A DNA stretch of 64,000 nt, from the NCBI GenBank assembly GCA_025642065.1, contig JAODUP010000716.1, positions 1-64,000 on the forward strand, read 5' to 3'. Under the pieces are notes generated by a model, which had not been told where the DNA came from, made no database searches, and saw nothing but the letters and a program-made list of their open reading frames with translations. The stretch comes from Paralvinella palmiformis. Taxonomy: Eukaryota > Annelida > Polychaeta > Terebellida > Alvinellidae. This document shows positions 11,050 to 22,214 of the stretch, in pieces (within the stretch, counting starts at the first letter, position 1; every line of letters starts with the position of its first letter). Made by a program: the position numbers and the translations under genes.

Positions 11050-12580
11050 TTGAAAAGAGCACTTTGATGTCTTTTGCATGCTCTGATCTTTTTACTGTAA
11101 TATTCTGATTTTCCAGAGGGAAGGGTATTTTGAACTTGAATTTTACTGACTTTGAATATTTCATTATGAACCCACAATAGTGGCAGCGATGCCATTACTA
11201 AATATTATTACCTTGAATGAAAGCGTAATTAACAAGATAGGGTCATTGTCTTAACAATATCAGTATGTCGCTCTTAAAACATAGAAATTCACTGTATTTT
11301 GTTCTTTTTTCTATAAACAAACTTGTCTGAAGTTGGAGATTCAGTGCAGTTCGGCTATAAATAATACACCATCAGTAAGTGCCTTGATTTAAGAATTCAT
11401 ATATGGAAACTATTTGATGTTTACTTTTGTCTGTTCTATAGTTGAGAGCCCCCCAACCCCCCCCAACCCCCCGCCAAGATATCTCCCTTTGGAGAACTAC
11501 TCTGATGATGTGGTGCTACCGTTTGATAAATCTTGGTCAAGTCACTATCCAAAACTAGGAGACATGAATATGTTGTCTAATGCCATTAATATCGCTAAAT
11601 ACTTCAGCAGTTATTGATATTGTATGTCCATTGGTAAAAGTAACGTTGTAGTCAACGCTTTATTTATAAATTATAATTCACTGCACCAATCTCTTATAAA
11701 CGATCAAGTAAAATGGTAGTTAACACATTCACCTGATATACACAGTTAAACACATTTACCTCTTCCAACAATATTTTAAGCTATGACCAATATGGATACA
11801 ACGTAGTTTATTGTTATAATAACATTATAATAAATACTACTACTACTACTACTAAAAATAATTATAATATATTATATGGTGCATTATTGAAAGGTATTTG
11901 CTCTAAGGCACTTTACACTGAATCGAACATCAAAACATGTACTTGCCCACATATCACAAACACGCATTACACATAAATACGTTGATTCATAGATATTAAA
12001 AAAGTTAATTTAAATAAGTGGGTTTTAAGAAACGTTTGAAATATTTCGTTATTTGCTGGAAGATTATTATGATTGGACAATGTATTCCACAGCTGTGACC
12101 AAATTGTTGTAAAGATTTTTGCTTGGATGAAATGGTTCTATTTCACCGAGTTGTTTCAATGCGTGAAACGTGATCTGCAGCTGGAACAAAACTGATGATA
12201 AGTGTTTCATTTTGCTAGAGGATGTTACCAAACGTGGAGCACAGTTCTGCACTTTTTGTAACCAAATTTGTCAGAGACCGGAAAATTATGCTACAATACA
12301 TTGCCACAGTCCAGAAATTGTAATTGTTTTGACTAAAGTCTTTCATGTCTCATCATTTTGTTCTGACGAATAGGCTGGTTTTTCTTATTTGATAATAATA
12401 AGACTTACATATAAAACTAACTATTGGTAGACTATTATACAATAAAAGCCCTAGATTTGTCACAGACATAAAATAATTAATATAATAATTAATATATCAA
12501 TGCGAAGTTTTCAGTTTTCTTCACATGTTACTTGAACGAGATAACAATGATTCCGGTCGTATCATGTTGCTGGAAATCTT
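11050..12580. other. No gene seen; probable old interspersed repeat at 11880-12380
   Basis: Includes a C-rich run at 11450-11472 and a short (ACT)n at about 11836-11856. The part from GGTATTTGCTCTAAGGCACTT (near 11894) to about 12370 has the look of a diverged dispersed element with a LINE-type end, but I could not match it to another copy here. Confidence 0.35.
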
Positions 12581-13835
12581 AATACTTAGGTGTGCAATCC
12601 AAACTTAAAATGAGGATGATCTATCTTCTTATTTATAACCTGGCTTCAAGGTCATTAAAACCTGACTATGACTAGGATAACAATGATGTTTGATTTTATA
12701 CCGTTTAATAATTTCAAAACGGGTTTTGTATACATCCAGTAATTGTTTGTTCTTAGAACGGATCCTTGTGTTACATCAAAATAAATACCTACACCTGGGT
12801 TCAGTCAGTGAGGTACGATATACACCTGTTAAGTCGTTATCCTTGATGACAAAGGAAAATAGTAACGCATGATCGATTCAATCAAAAGCTGCAGATATAT
12901 CGGGCATAATTAACCCTGATCTCTTAAGCTGCTGCGTTCGGTGTTTAGGTAGATCATTTCAGACACGTTGACGTCACCTAATCAAACATTGAAATGTTGA
13001 TAAGCCAAAGTTGAAAAGCTAAGTGGACCGTGAATTTGAATCACGTGACTTGTTTGGAGACTTACTGATTAACTCCTTTGGCTCTATTTCAGAAGCTGGT
13101 CGAAACTTACGTCAAACAGTTTCCCCATTAGACATAATATCCGGATCCATTGCAATATTGCAGGCATTAGTAGGGCAATCAGAAGTAATTAAATTTCTTT
13201 TGATTGTTGATTTCCAAAGGAACTCTGAAAGGTTTGGATTTGAGGAACTTCCCACCAAATCCTTTCTTAATTTGAAGAGTTTCTTTTGATCTTTTCTACA
13301 CCTTTCTATCTTTATTGAACAGAAACACATCTTCTAATCAAATAATGGTGGATTAATCTTTTTAGAAAGATACTTTTGTATTACAGCACCAGGTTATCTC
13401 TACAAATATTCTTAGTAGAACAATATACTAGAGAGCTTCGGGTCTCGACGTAATTATTTTCGTCCAAGAAAGAACACCGTGATTAGTGATAATTCGGATA
13501 TCTTTAATAGCGGCTTCTACCGTCTTATTAATTGAGCACTTCCATTCACTCAGTGGTTGAGACGACTGTTATTCTCTACTATTTATACCATGATACACGC
13601 GTGGTGGTCTTTGTTTCTTTTGCAATGGGGCTTGTCCGTATTAACGACAAGTAGAGCCATATGATTGCTGCAGGAGTTACATTTGTTTCGACACAGCGGC
13701 AAGGGTCATATACAAAAGAAACATCTACCACGATGCTTTTGGATTTTCTAAAGATGACTAAATCTAGTGTCTGGGTTCATTTATCAGTTGCCGCATTAAC
13801 ATGTTGAGTCAATCTATAGCAACCCAAGATACAAA
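12580..13835 (-). pseudogene. Decayed LINE copy: endonuclease end to RT
   Basis: On the minus strand from about 13835: an endonuclease C-terminal signature (TLDLVI.RKS, then VVDVSFV.DP), a basic linker near 13600, and the RKDQKKLFKLRKDLVG segment typical of the region between endonuclease and RT (13290-13230). At about 12870-12690 there is a battered RT block whose VPQGS..MYTKP and YADDSQVY-type motifs can be traced only across several frames. Many stops and frameshifts; dead. The RT type resembles the fragment at 32395-32885. Confidence 0.6.
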
Positions 13836-14186
13836 AAAAAATACAGTTTCTACGTCAGCTTTATTAACCACATAGGAATGTATTATATTATCATAAGTGA
13901 TAATGGATAGGTTGTATACATATTTAGACTGTTCATCAAATAACAATGAGTTTATTATTACTAATAACCATTTCTTATTTATCCAATTATCACATTATTA
14001 GTGATGCACTAAATGCAAGAATATCTTCTCATTTAATATGAATGAGGTAAGTTGAGTTAACTTAGGTAACCATCGTAAGGATAATTGTTATTTTAAAAAC
14101 TGATTCCTCATATGTTTCAGGGCAGATTCAAGTGAATAAAAAATATACACCAGGTGTCAAGCAGGAATAAGGATTAGTAATAGCAG

Positions 14187-14546
14187 TAGTAGTTGTAGTA
14201 GAAATAGGTTTAAGATCCTTTTATCTTAACCCTTAAATTCTTTCAGTAGTAGTTGTTGTAGAAATAGGTTTAAGATCTTTTTATCTTAACCCTTAAATTC
14301 TTTCAGTAGTAGTTGTAGTAGAAATAGGTTTAAGATCTTTTTATCTTAACCCTTAAATTCTTTCAGTAGTAGTTGAAGTAGAAATAGGTTTAAGATCCTT
14401 TTATCTTAACCCTTAAATTCTTTCAGTAGTAGTTGTAGTAGAAATAGGTTTAAGATCTTTTTATCTTAACCTTTAAATTCTTTCAGTAGTAGTTGTAGTA
14501 GAAATAGGTTTAAGATCCTTTTATCTTAACCCTTAAATTCTTTCAG
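14187..14546 (-). repeat. 60-bp minisatellite, about 6 units
   Basis: Reverse complement of the array at 5497-5676. Junctions with AAATTCTTTCAG recur every 60 bp (14235, 14295, 14355, 14415, 14475, 14535). Units differ by single changes such as CCTTTT/CTTTTT. Confidence 0.95.
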
Positions 14547-14755
14547 TGATCAAAATAAGTTTGTCAAGATATTGATATAATGAAGCTACATGGGAAGTGG
14601 CCACAATATAGATAGCTAACAGCCTTTAGGGATAACCTTATTGAATATCTTTACTCTGTTTACCAGGTTTTGATAAAGTGCATTAATTATATTTTATTGC
14701 TTGGTTATCTGGAATTCTAATACTAGTTAGCATAAATTAACATACCCATAACTAT

Positions 14756-14757
<2 letters not shown>

Positions 14758-14842
<85 letters not shown>
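14758..14842. repeat. (AC)n microsatellite
   Basis: Uninterrupted (AC)n of about 84 bp. The 55-60 bp on its right (CATGAAGTATATTTAAAC..ACTGTGAATAAA) recur in reverse complement next to the (GT)n at 39956-40028, so microsatellite and flank belong to one dispersed unit. Confidence 0.95.
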
Positions 14843-14844
<2 letters not shown>

Positions 14845-14897
14845 AAGTATATTTAAACAAAACATAATAGTGTGTTCATGATAGTGAGATACTGTGA

Positions 14898-15445
14898 ATA
14901 AATAACATTTAAGAACTACAATAGTTAGAATAGCATAAATTAGGTCAGGTTTGAAAATGATAGCATAGTTCAAACAGTACGGAAGCTATGACGCGCTATT
15001 ACGGTCTGCTTCAGCGCAGATGTCAGTCTTTTAATAGTAATTAAGATAAACAGTTTTAATAGTAGTCGCTTCATGACGCCTGCCCGTTTTAAAAACTGAT
15101 CTTTGAAGACAGTGACAATTGGGTTATATGGTTTATATAGTATTGCTTCGAAGAAAGATACAGCAATTGAAAAATAGCTATAAAAAGGGCTGCTTACATA
15201 ATTAATCTAAACATTCTCACTACTGTCGTGATCTGACTTGGGTGTTATACTCCCAATCTCCACGGCTGTAGGTGATTCGTATTTTGATTTTGCTTGGCGG
15301 CTTAGGGACTGGTGAGACATTACACATGTCTCAGCAAGAAAAGTCGCCACTCTGGATTCAGTCCCCTGAAGAAACGTCCAGAGTTAGAATTCACGATTCG
15401 AGATTCTCTGTGCCTGTGCCTTATTATACACAGCTAAAACACACA
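14898..15445 (+). repeat. TATA-containing repeat R, copy 1
   Basis: About 548 bp, nearly identical to 16596-17146. It contains GCTATAAAAAGGGCTGC near 15176, a C/T-rich stretch, TTGGCGGCTTAGGGACTGG near 15293, and a short perfect inverted repeat GAGACAT/ATGTCTC at 15314-15332. The layout (upstream block, TATA box, leader, start codon) resembles an LTR plus leader or a promoter-bearing 5' end. Confidence 0.85.
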
Positions 15446-15508
15446 TTGCCCGTGCCAGAGATTGAGGTTCGTGTTTTCTTTTTACCAATTTTGTTTTATT
15501 TGATATAA
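15326..15508 (+). CDS. Small ORF downstream of a TATA box, function unknown
   Basis: ATG at 15326 lies in the 3' arm of the GAGACAT/ATGTCTC inverted repeat. The product would be 60 residues, beginning MSQQEKSPLWIQSPEETSRV. The body is hydrophilic, with a hydrophobic end read from sequence after a possible donor (GAG|GTTCGT at 15465). The copy in the second R repeat has a TAG after the ETSRV stretch, so only copy 1 is open. It could be the first exon of a gene or the N-terminus of a retroelement gag; neither is proven. Confidence 0.3.
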   Translation: MSQQEKSPLWIQSPEETSRVRIHDSRFSVPVPYYTQLKHTLPVPEIEVRVFFLPILFYLI

Positions 15509-15513
15509 AGGGT

Positions 15514-16012
15514 TAGTGACGAGTAGGTCATAGAATTTATTGGATTTGTATGCTTATGAGGTATTTGACCCTCCAGCAAATATCACAAGGCATATTATGC
15601 TGCGGTTAAGATGTTCCTTTTTCTGTGCGTGGAGACTGTATGTTTCCAGGTCCATGCGTTCTAAGAAAAGTTGATCTAGAGCTGTATATTCCGTGCACTA
15701 TTTGCGTCTTTGGAGGCACGCCGTTTAAGTGTTTGGCCTGGTTATCCAGCATTTAAATGACTGTAGCAGACACAGTACGCTCTTAAAGCATTATAAGTAC
15801 TCCTGACTCAGGAATAGAAACACTGCATCGCATCTCGAGCGGTGGCATTGGACACAGCTCGTGTGGTTGGTGTGTTTTATATAACAAGTTTAGTTGTATA
15901 TATAATTCACCGTAGTTGTTTGTGGGAATAGAATTATCTTTCCTAGGTCCAGTTATGTCCAATCTGTACTATGACATTCAAGGCTAACTTTAGTCTCCTT
16001 GTCATTAATAAA
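15514..16012 (+). repeat. Repeat S, copy 1
   Basis: About 500 bp from TAGTGACGAGTAGGTCATAG, repeated at 16122-16595. Shared blocks include GGCACGCCGTTTA, CAGACACAGTACGCTCTTAAA and CATCTCGAGCGGTGGCATTGG. The copies differ by small indels. Confidence 0.85.
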
Positions 16013-16020
16013 ACCCTATA

Positions 16021-16121
16021 TTATAATTATAGTTTGTATAGCAGACATTAGGTCTGATTTGAAAATGTTAATATATAGAACGGCAATTCTGCCATAACGG
16101 TCTGCTAAGGCGCCGATGTAA
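16021..16121 (+). repeat. Diverged 100-bp stub of repeat R
   Basis: Aligns to the first 100 bp or so of R (TAGGTC.G.TTTGAAAATG; ACGGTCTGCT). It shows that S followed by R is the natural order, and that copy S1 is followed by only a truncated, older R. Confidence 0.6.
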
Positions 16122-16595
16122 TAGTGACGAGTAGGTCATAGTATTTATTGGATTTGTATGTTTATGAGGTATTTGACCCTCCAGCAAATATCACAAGGCA
16201 TATTATGCTGCGGTTGAGAAAGTTCCGTTTTCTATGCGTGGAGACCATATTTCCTGGTCCCTGCATTCAAGAAAAGTTGATCTAGAGCTATATATTCCGT
16301 GCACTATTTGCGTCTTTGGAGGCACGCCGTTTAGATGTTTGGCCTGGTTATCCAGCATTTAAATGACTGTAGCAGACACAGTACGCTCTTAAAGCATGTA
16401 CTCCTGACTCAGGAATAGAAACACTGCATCGCATCTCGAGCGGTGGCATTGGACACAGCTCGCGCGGTTGGTGGGTTTTATATAGCAACTTATATAATTC
16501 ACCTTGGTTGTATGTGGGAATAGAATTATCTTTCCCAGGTCCAGTTATGTCCAGTTTGTACTATGACATTCAAGATTAGCTCTAATCTGCTTGTC
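16122..16595 (+). repeat. Repeat S, copy 2
   Basis: Second copy of 15514-16012, running without a gap into the second R repeat. Confidence 0.85.
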
Positions 16596-17146
16596 ATAAA
16601 TAACATTTAAGAACTACAATAGTTAGAATAGCATAAATTAGGTCAGGTTTGAAAATGATAGCATAGTTCAAACAGTACGGAAGCTATGACGCGCTATTAC
16701 GGTCTGCTTCAGCGCAGATGTCAGTCTTTTAATAGTAATTAAGATAAACAGTTTTAATAGTAGTCGCTTCATGACGCCTGCCCGTTGTAAAAACTGATCT
16801 TTGAAGACAGTGACAATTGGGTTATATGGTTTATATAATATTGCTTTGAAGAAAGATACAGCAATTAAAAAATAGCTATAAAAAGGGCTGCTTAGATAAT
16901 TAAGCTAAACATTCTCACTACTGTCGTGAACTGACTAGGGTGTTTTACACCCAAACTCCACGGCTGTAGGTGATTCGTATTTTGATTTTGCTTGGCGGCT
17001 TAGGGACTGGTGAGACATTACACATGTCTCAGCAAGAAAAGTCGCCACTCTGGATTCAGTCCCCTGAAGAAACGTCCAGAGTTTGAATTCACGGTTCGAG
17101 ATTCTCTGTGCCTGTGCCTTATTATACACAGCTAAAACACACACAC
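16596..17146 (+). repeat. TATA-containing repeat R, copy 2
   Basis: Direct repeat of 14898-15445, including the TATA box, the GAGACAT/ATGTCTC inverted repeat and the start codon. The small ORF is closed by TAG. Confidence 0.85.
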
Positions 17147-17149
17147 TGA

Positions 17150-17700
17150 TTAATTTTCTTGTGGATTTGGCGTCATTGCCTAGATATTATTAGAATTAAC
17201 AGTATCCTGAGCACCAATTGAACTTAATGGAAATAATTATTTTTGAACAGCCTCATGTTATATAAATGTTTCGGTTACGTTACAGACATGTAGTTTTATA
17301 AGAGCCAGCCTATGAATACCTTTTCTTGGCGTTATTTAATCATTAAAAATGTTAAGTCATTTAACTGTGGTTCGTGTTCATTACGAAAACAACAATTTTA
17401 TAATATAGTTTACAGCATCTTCCATTTTATTTCAGTCATAATGAATTTGGATTTCACATTAATAAATCCACTTTATCGGCAATTATGACATATAATACAA
17501 AATAGAGGAAATACATGACATATGATGAGATTTAATTGTCTTAGTTAACTTTGATCCGGACATTAACGTAGTTTTACATATTCCCTTTTTGTTTCGAAGA
17601 ATACATAACAATGTTATCCTTTTACTCCTGAATTTATCTCTTACTTTATATTGTCTAATTCCTTAATTATTGCCGATTATTTGTGATAATCATATTCAGT
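17150..17700. other. 3' flank of the EGF/CBM14 gene, no other gene seen
   Basis: Lies downstream of the stop codon of the minus-strand gene and is homologous to 4480-5030 in reverse complement. A 3' UTR and poly(A) site must lie here, for example at AATAAA on the minus strand near 17425, but I cannot choose one. Confidence 0.4.
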
Positions 17701-17707
17701 GATCGCA

Positions 17708-19873
17708 TCAACGTGCGTAATTACAAGTGTTTAGTACGGCATCCCAAACGGTTCCAGGAGCGCACGGCATCACGAAACATCCCCCAAAAGCGGCACATTG
17801 GACAAACTTAGTGGGATCGTGATGTTCAAAATAGAAGTTGCCTTGTTGGATGTTTTCCGGAGTGCACGGATTGTTGTCACCACAGTCGTAGCCAGTCGGG
17901 GCTGGCGTTGTTGTAGTAGTCGTTGTTGTTGTTGTGGTTGTGATGACTATGATATTAAACACATAATGCTTGAATTATCAAGAATATATTATTACAAAGT
18001 ATTTGACGATAATAATAATAATAATAATAATAATAAGGTATATTTAATAAAACGCCCTTACTTGCAGGAGCCATTCAAAGGTGCTGTACAAATAATATGT
18101 AATATAATAATACCCCCAAATAATATGTCTGTAAAAACCCTGTAAGTGATTTAAAAGATAATAAATTGAAGATAGTACTAGACGATAGTCGATCATAAAA
18201 CAACACATAAACCATATCTACCTTGTTCGCATGTGTCACCAGTAAAGCCAACAGGACAGGTACAACTATATTCGGTATCACTATTAGAAGTACATGTCCC
18301 ACCATTTTGACATGGATTAGAATCACACGGATCATGTAACTCTGTAAATGCATTAACGACTTCAGTTATTATTTAATTAAGCTCTGTGTACTCCAATTGA
18401 TTCAATGGAGTCCGAATTATTTTTATACATATAAGCATAATCGAGGCCAGCGTTACTATTCACAATGTTTGAGAATTGCACTAAATCGTGATATTTAACA
18501 TTGGTGTATCCTTTACATGAAAGGAAGTCTAAATTTAAATAAAGCAGGTAATTTATTTCTAAGGTTCTTTAATGTCTCAAATATATTTTCTGTCTATTTC
18601 CCTGAAACCTCAAAACGCTATATCTACGTTTCAAATATCACTTGATGGTTACCGGAATGACTATTTTAGCGTACATAAATTCTATACCAGTTACATTATC
18701 ACTCACGCGATTCGCAAATTCTTCCCGTATAACCGTCTAAGCAGTCACATCGAAAATCATTGGCCAATTCCACACACGTACCATAAAGGCATGGGTCAGG
18801 ATTGCAGTAAGAACTTTCTGTAGAAAATTGATATCATTAAAATTATTAGTTGATTTACTGAGGAACAAACGAATCTTTTATAACAAGGAAAGGAAAAATT
18901 ACAATGTATCTCCAAAACATTATTTTATTCTATACAACCCGATGAAGACTTGAATAAATCGAAAATTATCGTTGCTATTGGATGAAGTCGTGTTGTGTCG
19001 TTGCTATGCGTATTCACCCGAATTTATTCTGATTTATGCTGATATTATTCAGTTATAATGTGTATTAATATTTTACTTTTCTCTTTTATGTTTTATTTTA
19101 ATTGATAAATTCTTGGCTTTGATTTACCACACAAAGCCTGGTTTGTGTCAATATTAGTGACTTGTTTATATTTAGACGACCCTCTTCCGGATTCTTGAAG
19201 TAAACTGTGTTTACTTTCATTTATTTCTAATTATAACTGTAATTAAATTTTACATGTAATTAAATATTTTTTAACCAGTTATAAGAGATGTTTTCTATTA
19301 ACACTAGATCAATTGAAACGAGATATTAGTGGTTTGTATGCTTTTTATTTCGTGCAGTAACTAAGCTTAACTAACCTTAACTCAGGACATGACAAGTGAT
19401 ATATCTTTCCCTACACTAGTATTAGGTATGCTTCCTTGTGCAATATGAATATTTATGTAAATCTTAATCGTCTTTTACATATTGTTGCGCTGTTGCAATT
19501 TTTGTAATATTCTGAACCGTTTGGCCTAAATGTAAATGCATTGGATATATCTGTGCAAGAAAACTGCTTTAATATAAATTCCGATCAACGGTATGTGCAC
19601 TAATATATAGCAGATTAGATAGATCGCGGTAACTGGCCGTAGTCCAGTACTAACTTTAAATGTATAAACAAACCATTAATAACATCATATTAAAAATTAC
19701 ACCTACCGTGAATTGATATATAGAAAAAGGTAGAAAAAGATGGGTGAGTGAGAGTTAATGTTTTCATAACATACACATATGAGAACAATAATAAAAATAA
19801 CAGTAAAATAATTACCCGCAGAGGTCCAAAGAATGGAAAAAAGAACAAACACAGATATAGATACGACCTTCAT
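17708..19873 (-). CDS. Secreted EGF-EGF-CBM14 (chitin-binding type 2) protein, 4 exons
   Basis: Model, minus strand: exon 1 19873-19816, exon 2 18817-18707, exon 3 18341-18222, exon 4 17946-17708; 175 residues. Exon 1 encodes [19 protein letters not shown], a typical signal peptide. Exons 2 and 3 each encode one six-cysteine EGF module (NPDPC..GTC..C.C..GYTG..C and [19 protein letters not shown]). Exon 4 encodes a poly-Thr linker with PAPT, then a CBM14/peritrophin-A module (YDC, NPC, FVQC-x5-C-x4-C-x12-C, PGTVWD). All introns are GT-AG and phase 1, the hallmark of shuffled extracellular modules. Expected role: extracellular chitin binding, as in cuticle, mucus or shell-matrix proteins; the exact role is unknown. 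The intron before exon 4 holds a LINE tail. The dead partial copy is at 4029-4482. Confidence 0.8.
18004..18165 (-). mobile_element. 5'-truncated LINE 3' end in an intron
   Basis: The reverse complement matches the last 150 bp or so of the LINE at 22.2-24.8 kb (ACAGGGTTTTTACAGACAT, CTTTGAATGGCTCCTGC, TTTATTAAATATAC), followed by (TTA)n. It is therefore a severely truncated insertion of the same family, in the last intron of the EGF/CBM14 gene and absent from the duplicated arm at 4.2 kb. It postdates the duplication or was lost from the other arm. Confidence 0.85.
18830..19810. other. First intron of the EGF/CBM14 gene
   Basis: AT-rich intron sequence between the signal-peptide exon and the first EGF exon. 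No further exon with a compatible phase is seen. Confidence 0.55.
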
Positions 19874-19874
19874 C

Positions 19875-20495
19875 TTCCTAGCTTTCTATTCTCTGTGAAA
19901 GTATATGTTATACTAAGCTGGCCAGAGTCTCTGTATTTATACACCTTTCACACATTGATTATTCCCTAAAACTATCGAAACACAGTATCAGTTTTGAAGA
20001 TTAATACCAATCATAGCCATAGTGCGATCTAAACACCGACTAAATTCAAAATACTGATAACTATTTAATGATTATTCCGATATTCAATAATGCTCACACC
20101 TGTATAGACAACTTAATGCACTTCATTGTTATTTAATTTCCATTAATTTAAAATTGCCTGCCATTGTGAATTACTTTGATATTATGTTCCCGTTTGGTCG
20201 CAGCTGTTGTTTTCAAGCTGTTCAGCAATGCACTCCTTGTTCTACATTAGAGTGTCCTCATAAAAATCAATAATCAGGTTAAGTGTTGTTTAAATGATTC
20301 ACCTTGGTAAGATAGTGCGCACTTGAACCAAAGAGAGATTTTCAGCTTACTAACTTTCAGACAGCGATTTGGTAAATTGAATATTACCAATTAATAAAGA
20401 ATCCAATTTGTTCAACATTTTGTTACAGTTATAATGATTGAACAGAGCGTAATGACCACAATGACAGTTATTAGTATCCTTATCGTAGAGGACTG
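19875..20495. other. Upstream region of the EGF/CBM14 gene, nothing else seen
   Basis: Should hold the promoter (minus strand). A TATA-like TATAAATA reads on the minus strand near 19934-19942, about 60 bp before the start codon, and could set a short leader. No other feature is supported. Confidence 0.35.
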
Positions 20496-20499
20496 TTGT

Positions 20500-21080
20500 T
20501 TTTTAAGGACGCGGTTACATTGCTAAGGCTGCTGATGAAGGAGCTATGGCTGCTTTCTTCATGCTTTATTTATCTGCAGCTTTTGAACAATCGATCTCCC
20601 AATTCTAATGAAATGTACAGGTGTGTCCCTTAAACTCAAGATGATGGCTTCAGTCTGTGTAAAACATTCTTCAAAGACACAACTCAGCGTGTTTCAGTCG
20701 CTGACAAAACACCACTCGGATAGCGTGTTCATTGTACTGAGGCACAGGGATCTATTTTAGGACTAAACGGTTAACAAATGTGTGAAAAATAAACAGCTGG
20801 CGAAATAATAAAACATCATAACATTAAATAATAACTAGGTCAACACATTAAATGTTATTGACATTAAATGTTATTGAAATTAAAGCCAGCTGTATGAAAA
20901 GTCGTCCTTAAATGAGATATGTATTACGACATACTTATTCGTTTCAATGTCAACACGCTGAAGTTGGATTATGGTAAGGCCGAATTCATTGTATTCTCAC
21001 CAAAACAACGTGTGAAGAAAACCAAGATTTGTTGAGTTATTATCAGATCCATTTATATAAATTGTTCTATGCTTTTCAGA
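20500..21080 (+). pseudogene. Decayed LINE reverse transcriptase fragment
   Basis: Across several frames: DEGAMAAFFMLYLSAAFEQS near 20535-20600 (the palm-domain LDLSAAFDTIDH-type block), then LDYGKAEFIVFSPKQ near 20958-21010 (the LN..KTEFIVFSPK-type block after the catalytic motif). Stops are frequent. The catalytic YADD region between them is not readable. Confidence 0.55.
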
Positions 21081-21214
21081 AATGAACACAATATGCAAGC
21101 CATGTACTTATCAAATGGGAAACATAGAACTGATTCGTAAGTACCTAATTAAGGTACATGCAACACGTTAGTTCAACCACCTATACTTGCCAGACTGAAC
21201 TGCGACAATGAATT

Positions 21215-21278
21215 GCTAGATACTCTCTATCTTTCTATCTCCCTCTATCTCTCTCTATAGCTCTCTCTCTCTCTCTCT

Positions 21279-21323
<45 letters not shown>

Positions 21324-21355
21324 CTATCTATCTATCTATCTATCTATCTTTCTGG
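21215..21355. repeat. (CT)n, (TA)n and (ATCT)n compound microsatellite
   Basis: CT-rich run, then (TA)n at about 21283-21321, then (CTAT)n at about 21323-21350. Confidence 0.9.
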
Positions 21356-21359
21356 CATC

Positions 21360-22130
21360 CCGCCTCTTCTTTGTTCCACACTGTGCTGAACAGCTGGGAA
21401 CACGTTCTAGTAAAAGAGAACATATAACACCGCTTTATTCTAGCTCTTCTATAACTTATCTAAACAATGGACATTCAGTAATCAAGTGGTATTCATCTTC
21501 TTCATGGTGAATGTATATAATATTTAAACAGCATGCTAATTTTAAGAATTTTACCGTTCTATGTTTGCGAAAAGGTAGTTGTTTCCTATTCAAAGACTTT
21601 CCTATGTTTGTTTCAACATGCTACAGATGCGCTGTTTGAATATGTGAATAAACATGTCTACATTTCTAGCCCTTGTGGTATCCACACGTCACAAAATCAG
21701 TTTTTAATCCAAGACTTTCTTCGCGTGACTAACCCAGGTATGTTTTCCGACATCATCAAGTGTTTTCACCACACAGTAACTGGATTTAGCATAGCAACGA
21801 TTAACCCGATCTAATTTCAACCACAATTTGACACATGACAAGATGCTTACCCAATGCCCGCCAAATGTCCAACGACGATGACGTCTGGCAAAGTGCTGAC
21901 TGTTTTTCTTCAAACGACTACTACCGGGAAGTATGACCGGCTCTCGATGTAATGGCACCGGAATATTTCTCGGATAGTTCAGCTATTAGATAAGTTACAC
22001 CAGTGAAACTGGTGTATTTTGCATATTATGTAATATAGATTTAATTTATATTAATATAAATTGATTATATTTAGTTATTTTGTATTTCTTGTATTTTCTT
22101 TTTAACTGCTCATTTGACGCCCTTTTTTGG
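21360..22130. other. No gene seen
   Basis: Two overlapping ORFs of 84-93 codons lie on opposite strands; neither has a recognisable motif or splice context. Confidence 0.4.
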
Positions 22131-22137
22131 TTTTTTA

Positions 22138-22190
22138 AAACTTTTTTTTTTTTTTTTATTTTTTTTTTTTTTTTTTTTTTAAAAAAAAAA
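22138..22190. repeat. Poly(T)/poly(A) tract
   Basis: Long T run interrupted once by A and ending in an A run. It lies just upstream of the LINE and could be the tail of an antisense retrocopy or simple low complexity. Confidence 0.8.
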
Positions 22191-22214
22191 TTATAGTAAG
22201 TCAGTTGCTTGCAT

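Larger units (their letters stand above)
13890..18390. repeat. Right arm of the inverted segmental duplication
   Basis: Its reverse complement aligns with 3975-6060 block by block (see that entry). Extra material in this arm: the duplicated TATA-repeat block at 14898-17146 and the LINE tail at 18004-18165. The arm carries the live CBM14 and second EGF exons of the gene at 17708-19873. Confidence 0.75.

Noticed and set aside
14752..14973. Cys/Val-repeat ORF
   Set aside because: It is the (AC)n tract read in frame. The same applies to the Tyr/Ile-repeat ORFs over the (TA)n tracts and the His/Thr-repeat ORFs near 25.3 kb.
17798..18145. 115-codon plus-strand ORF
   Set aside because: It is antisense to the CBM14 exon and LINE tail; the minus-strand reading has cysteine spacing and splice sites.
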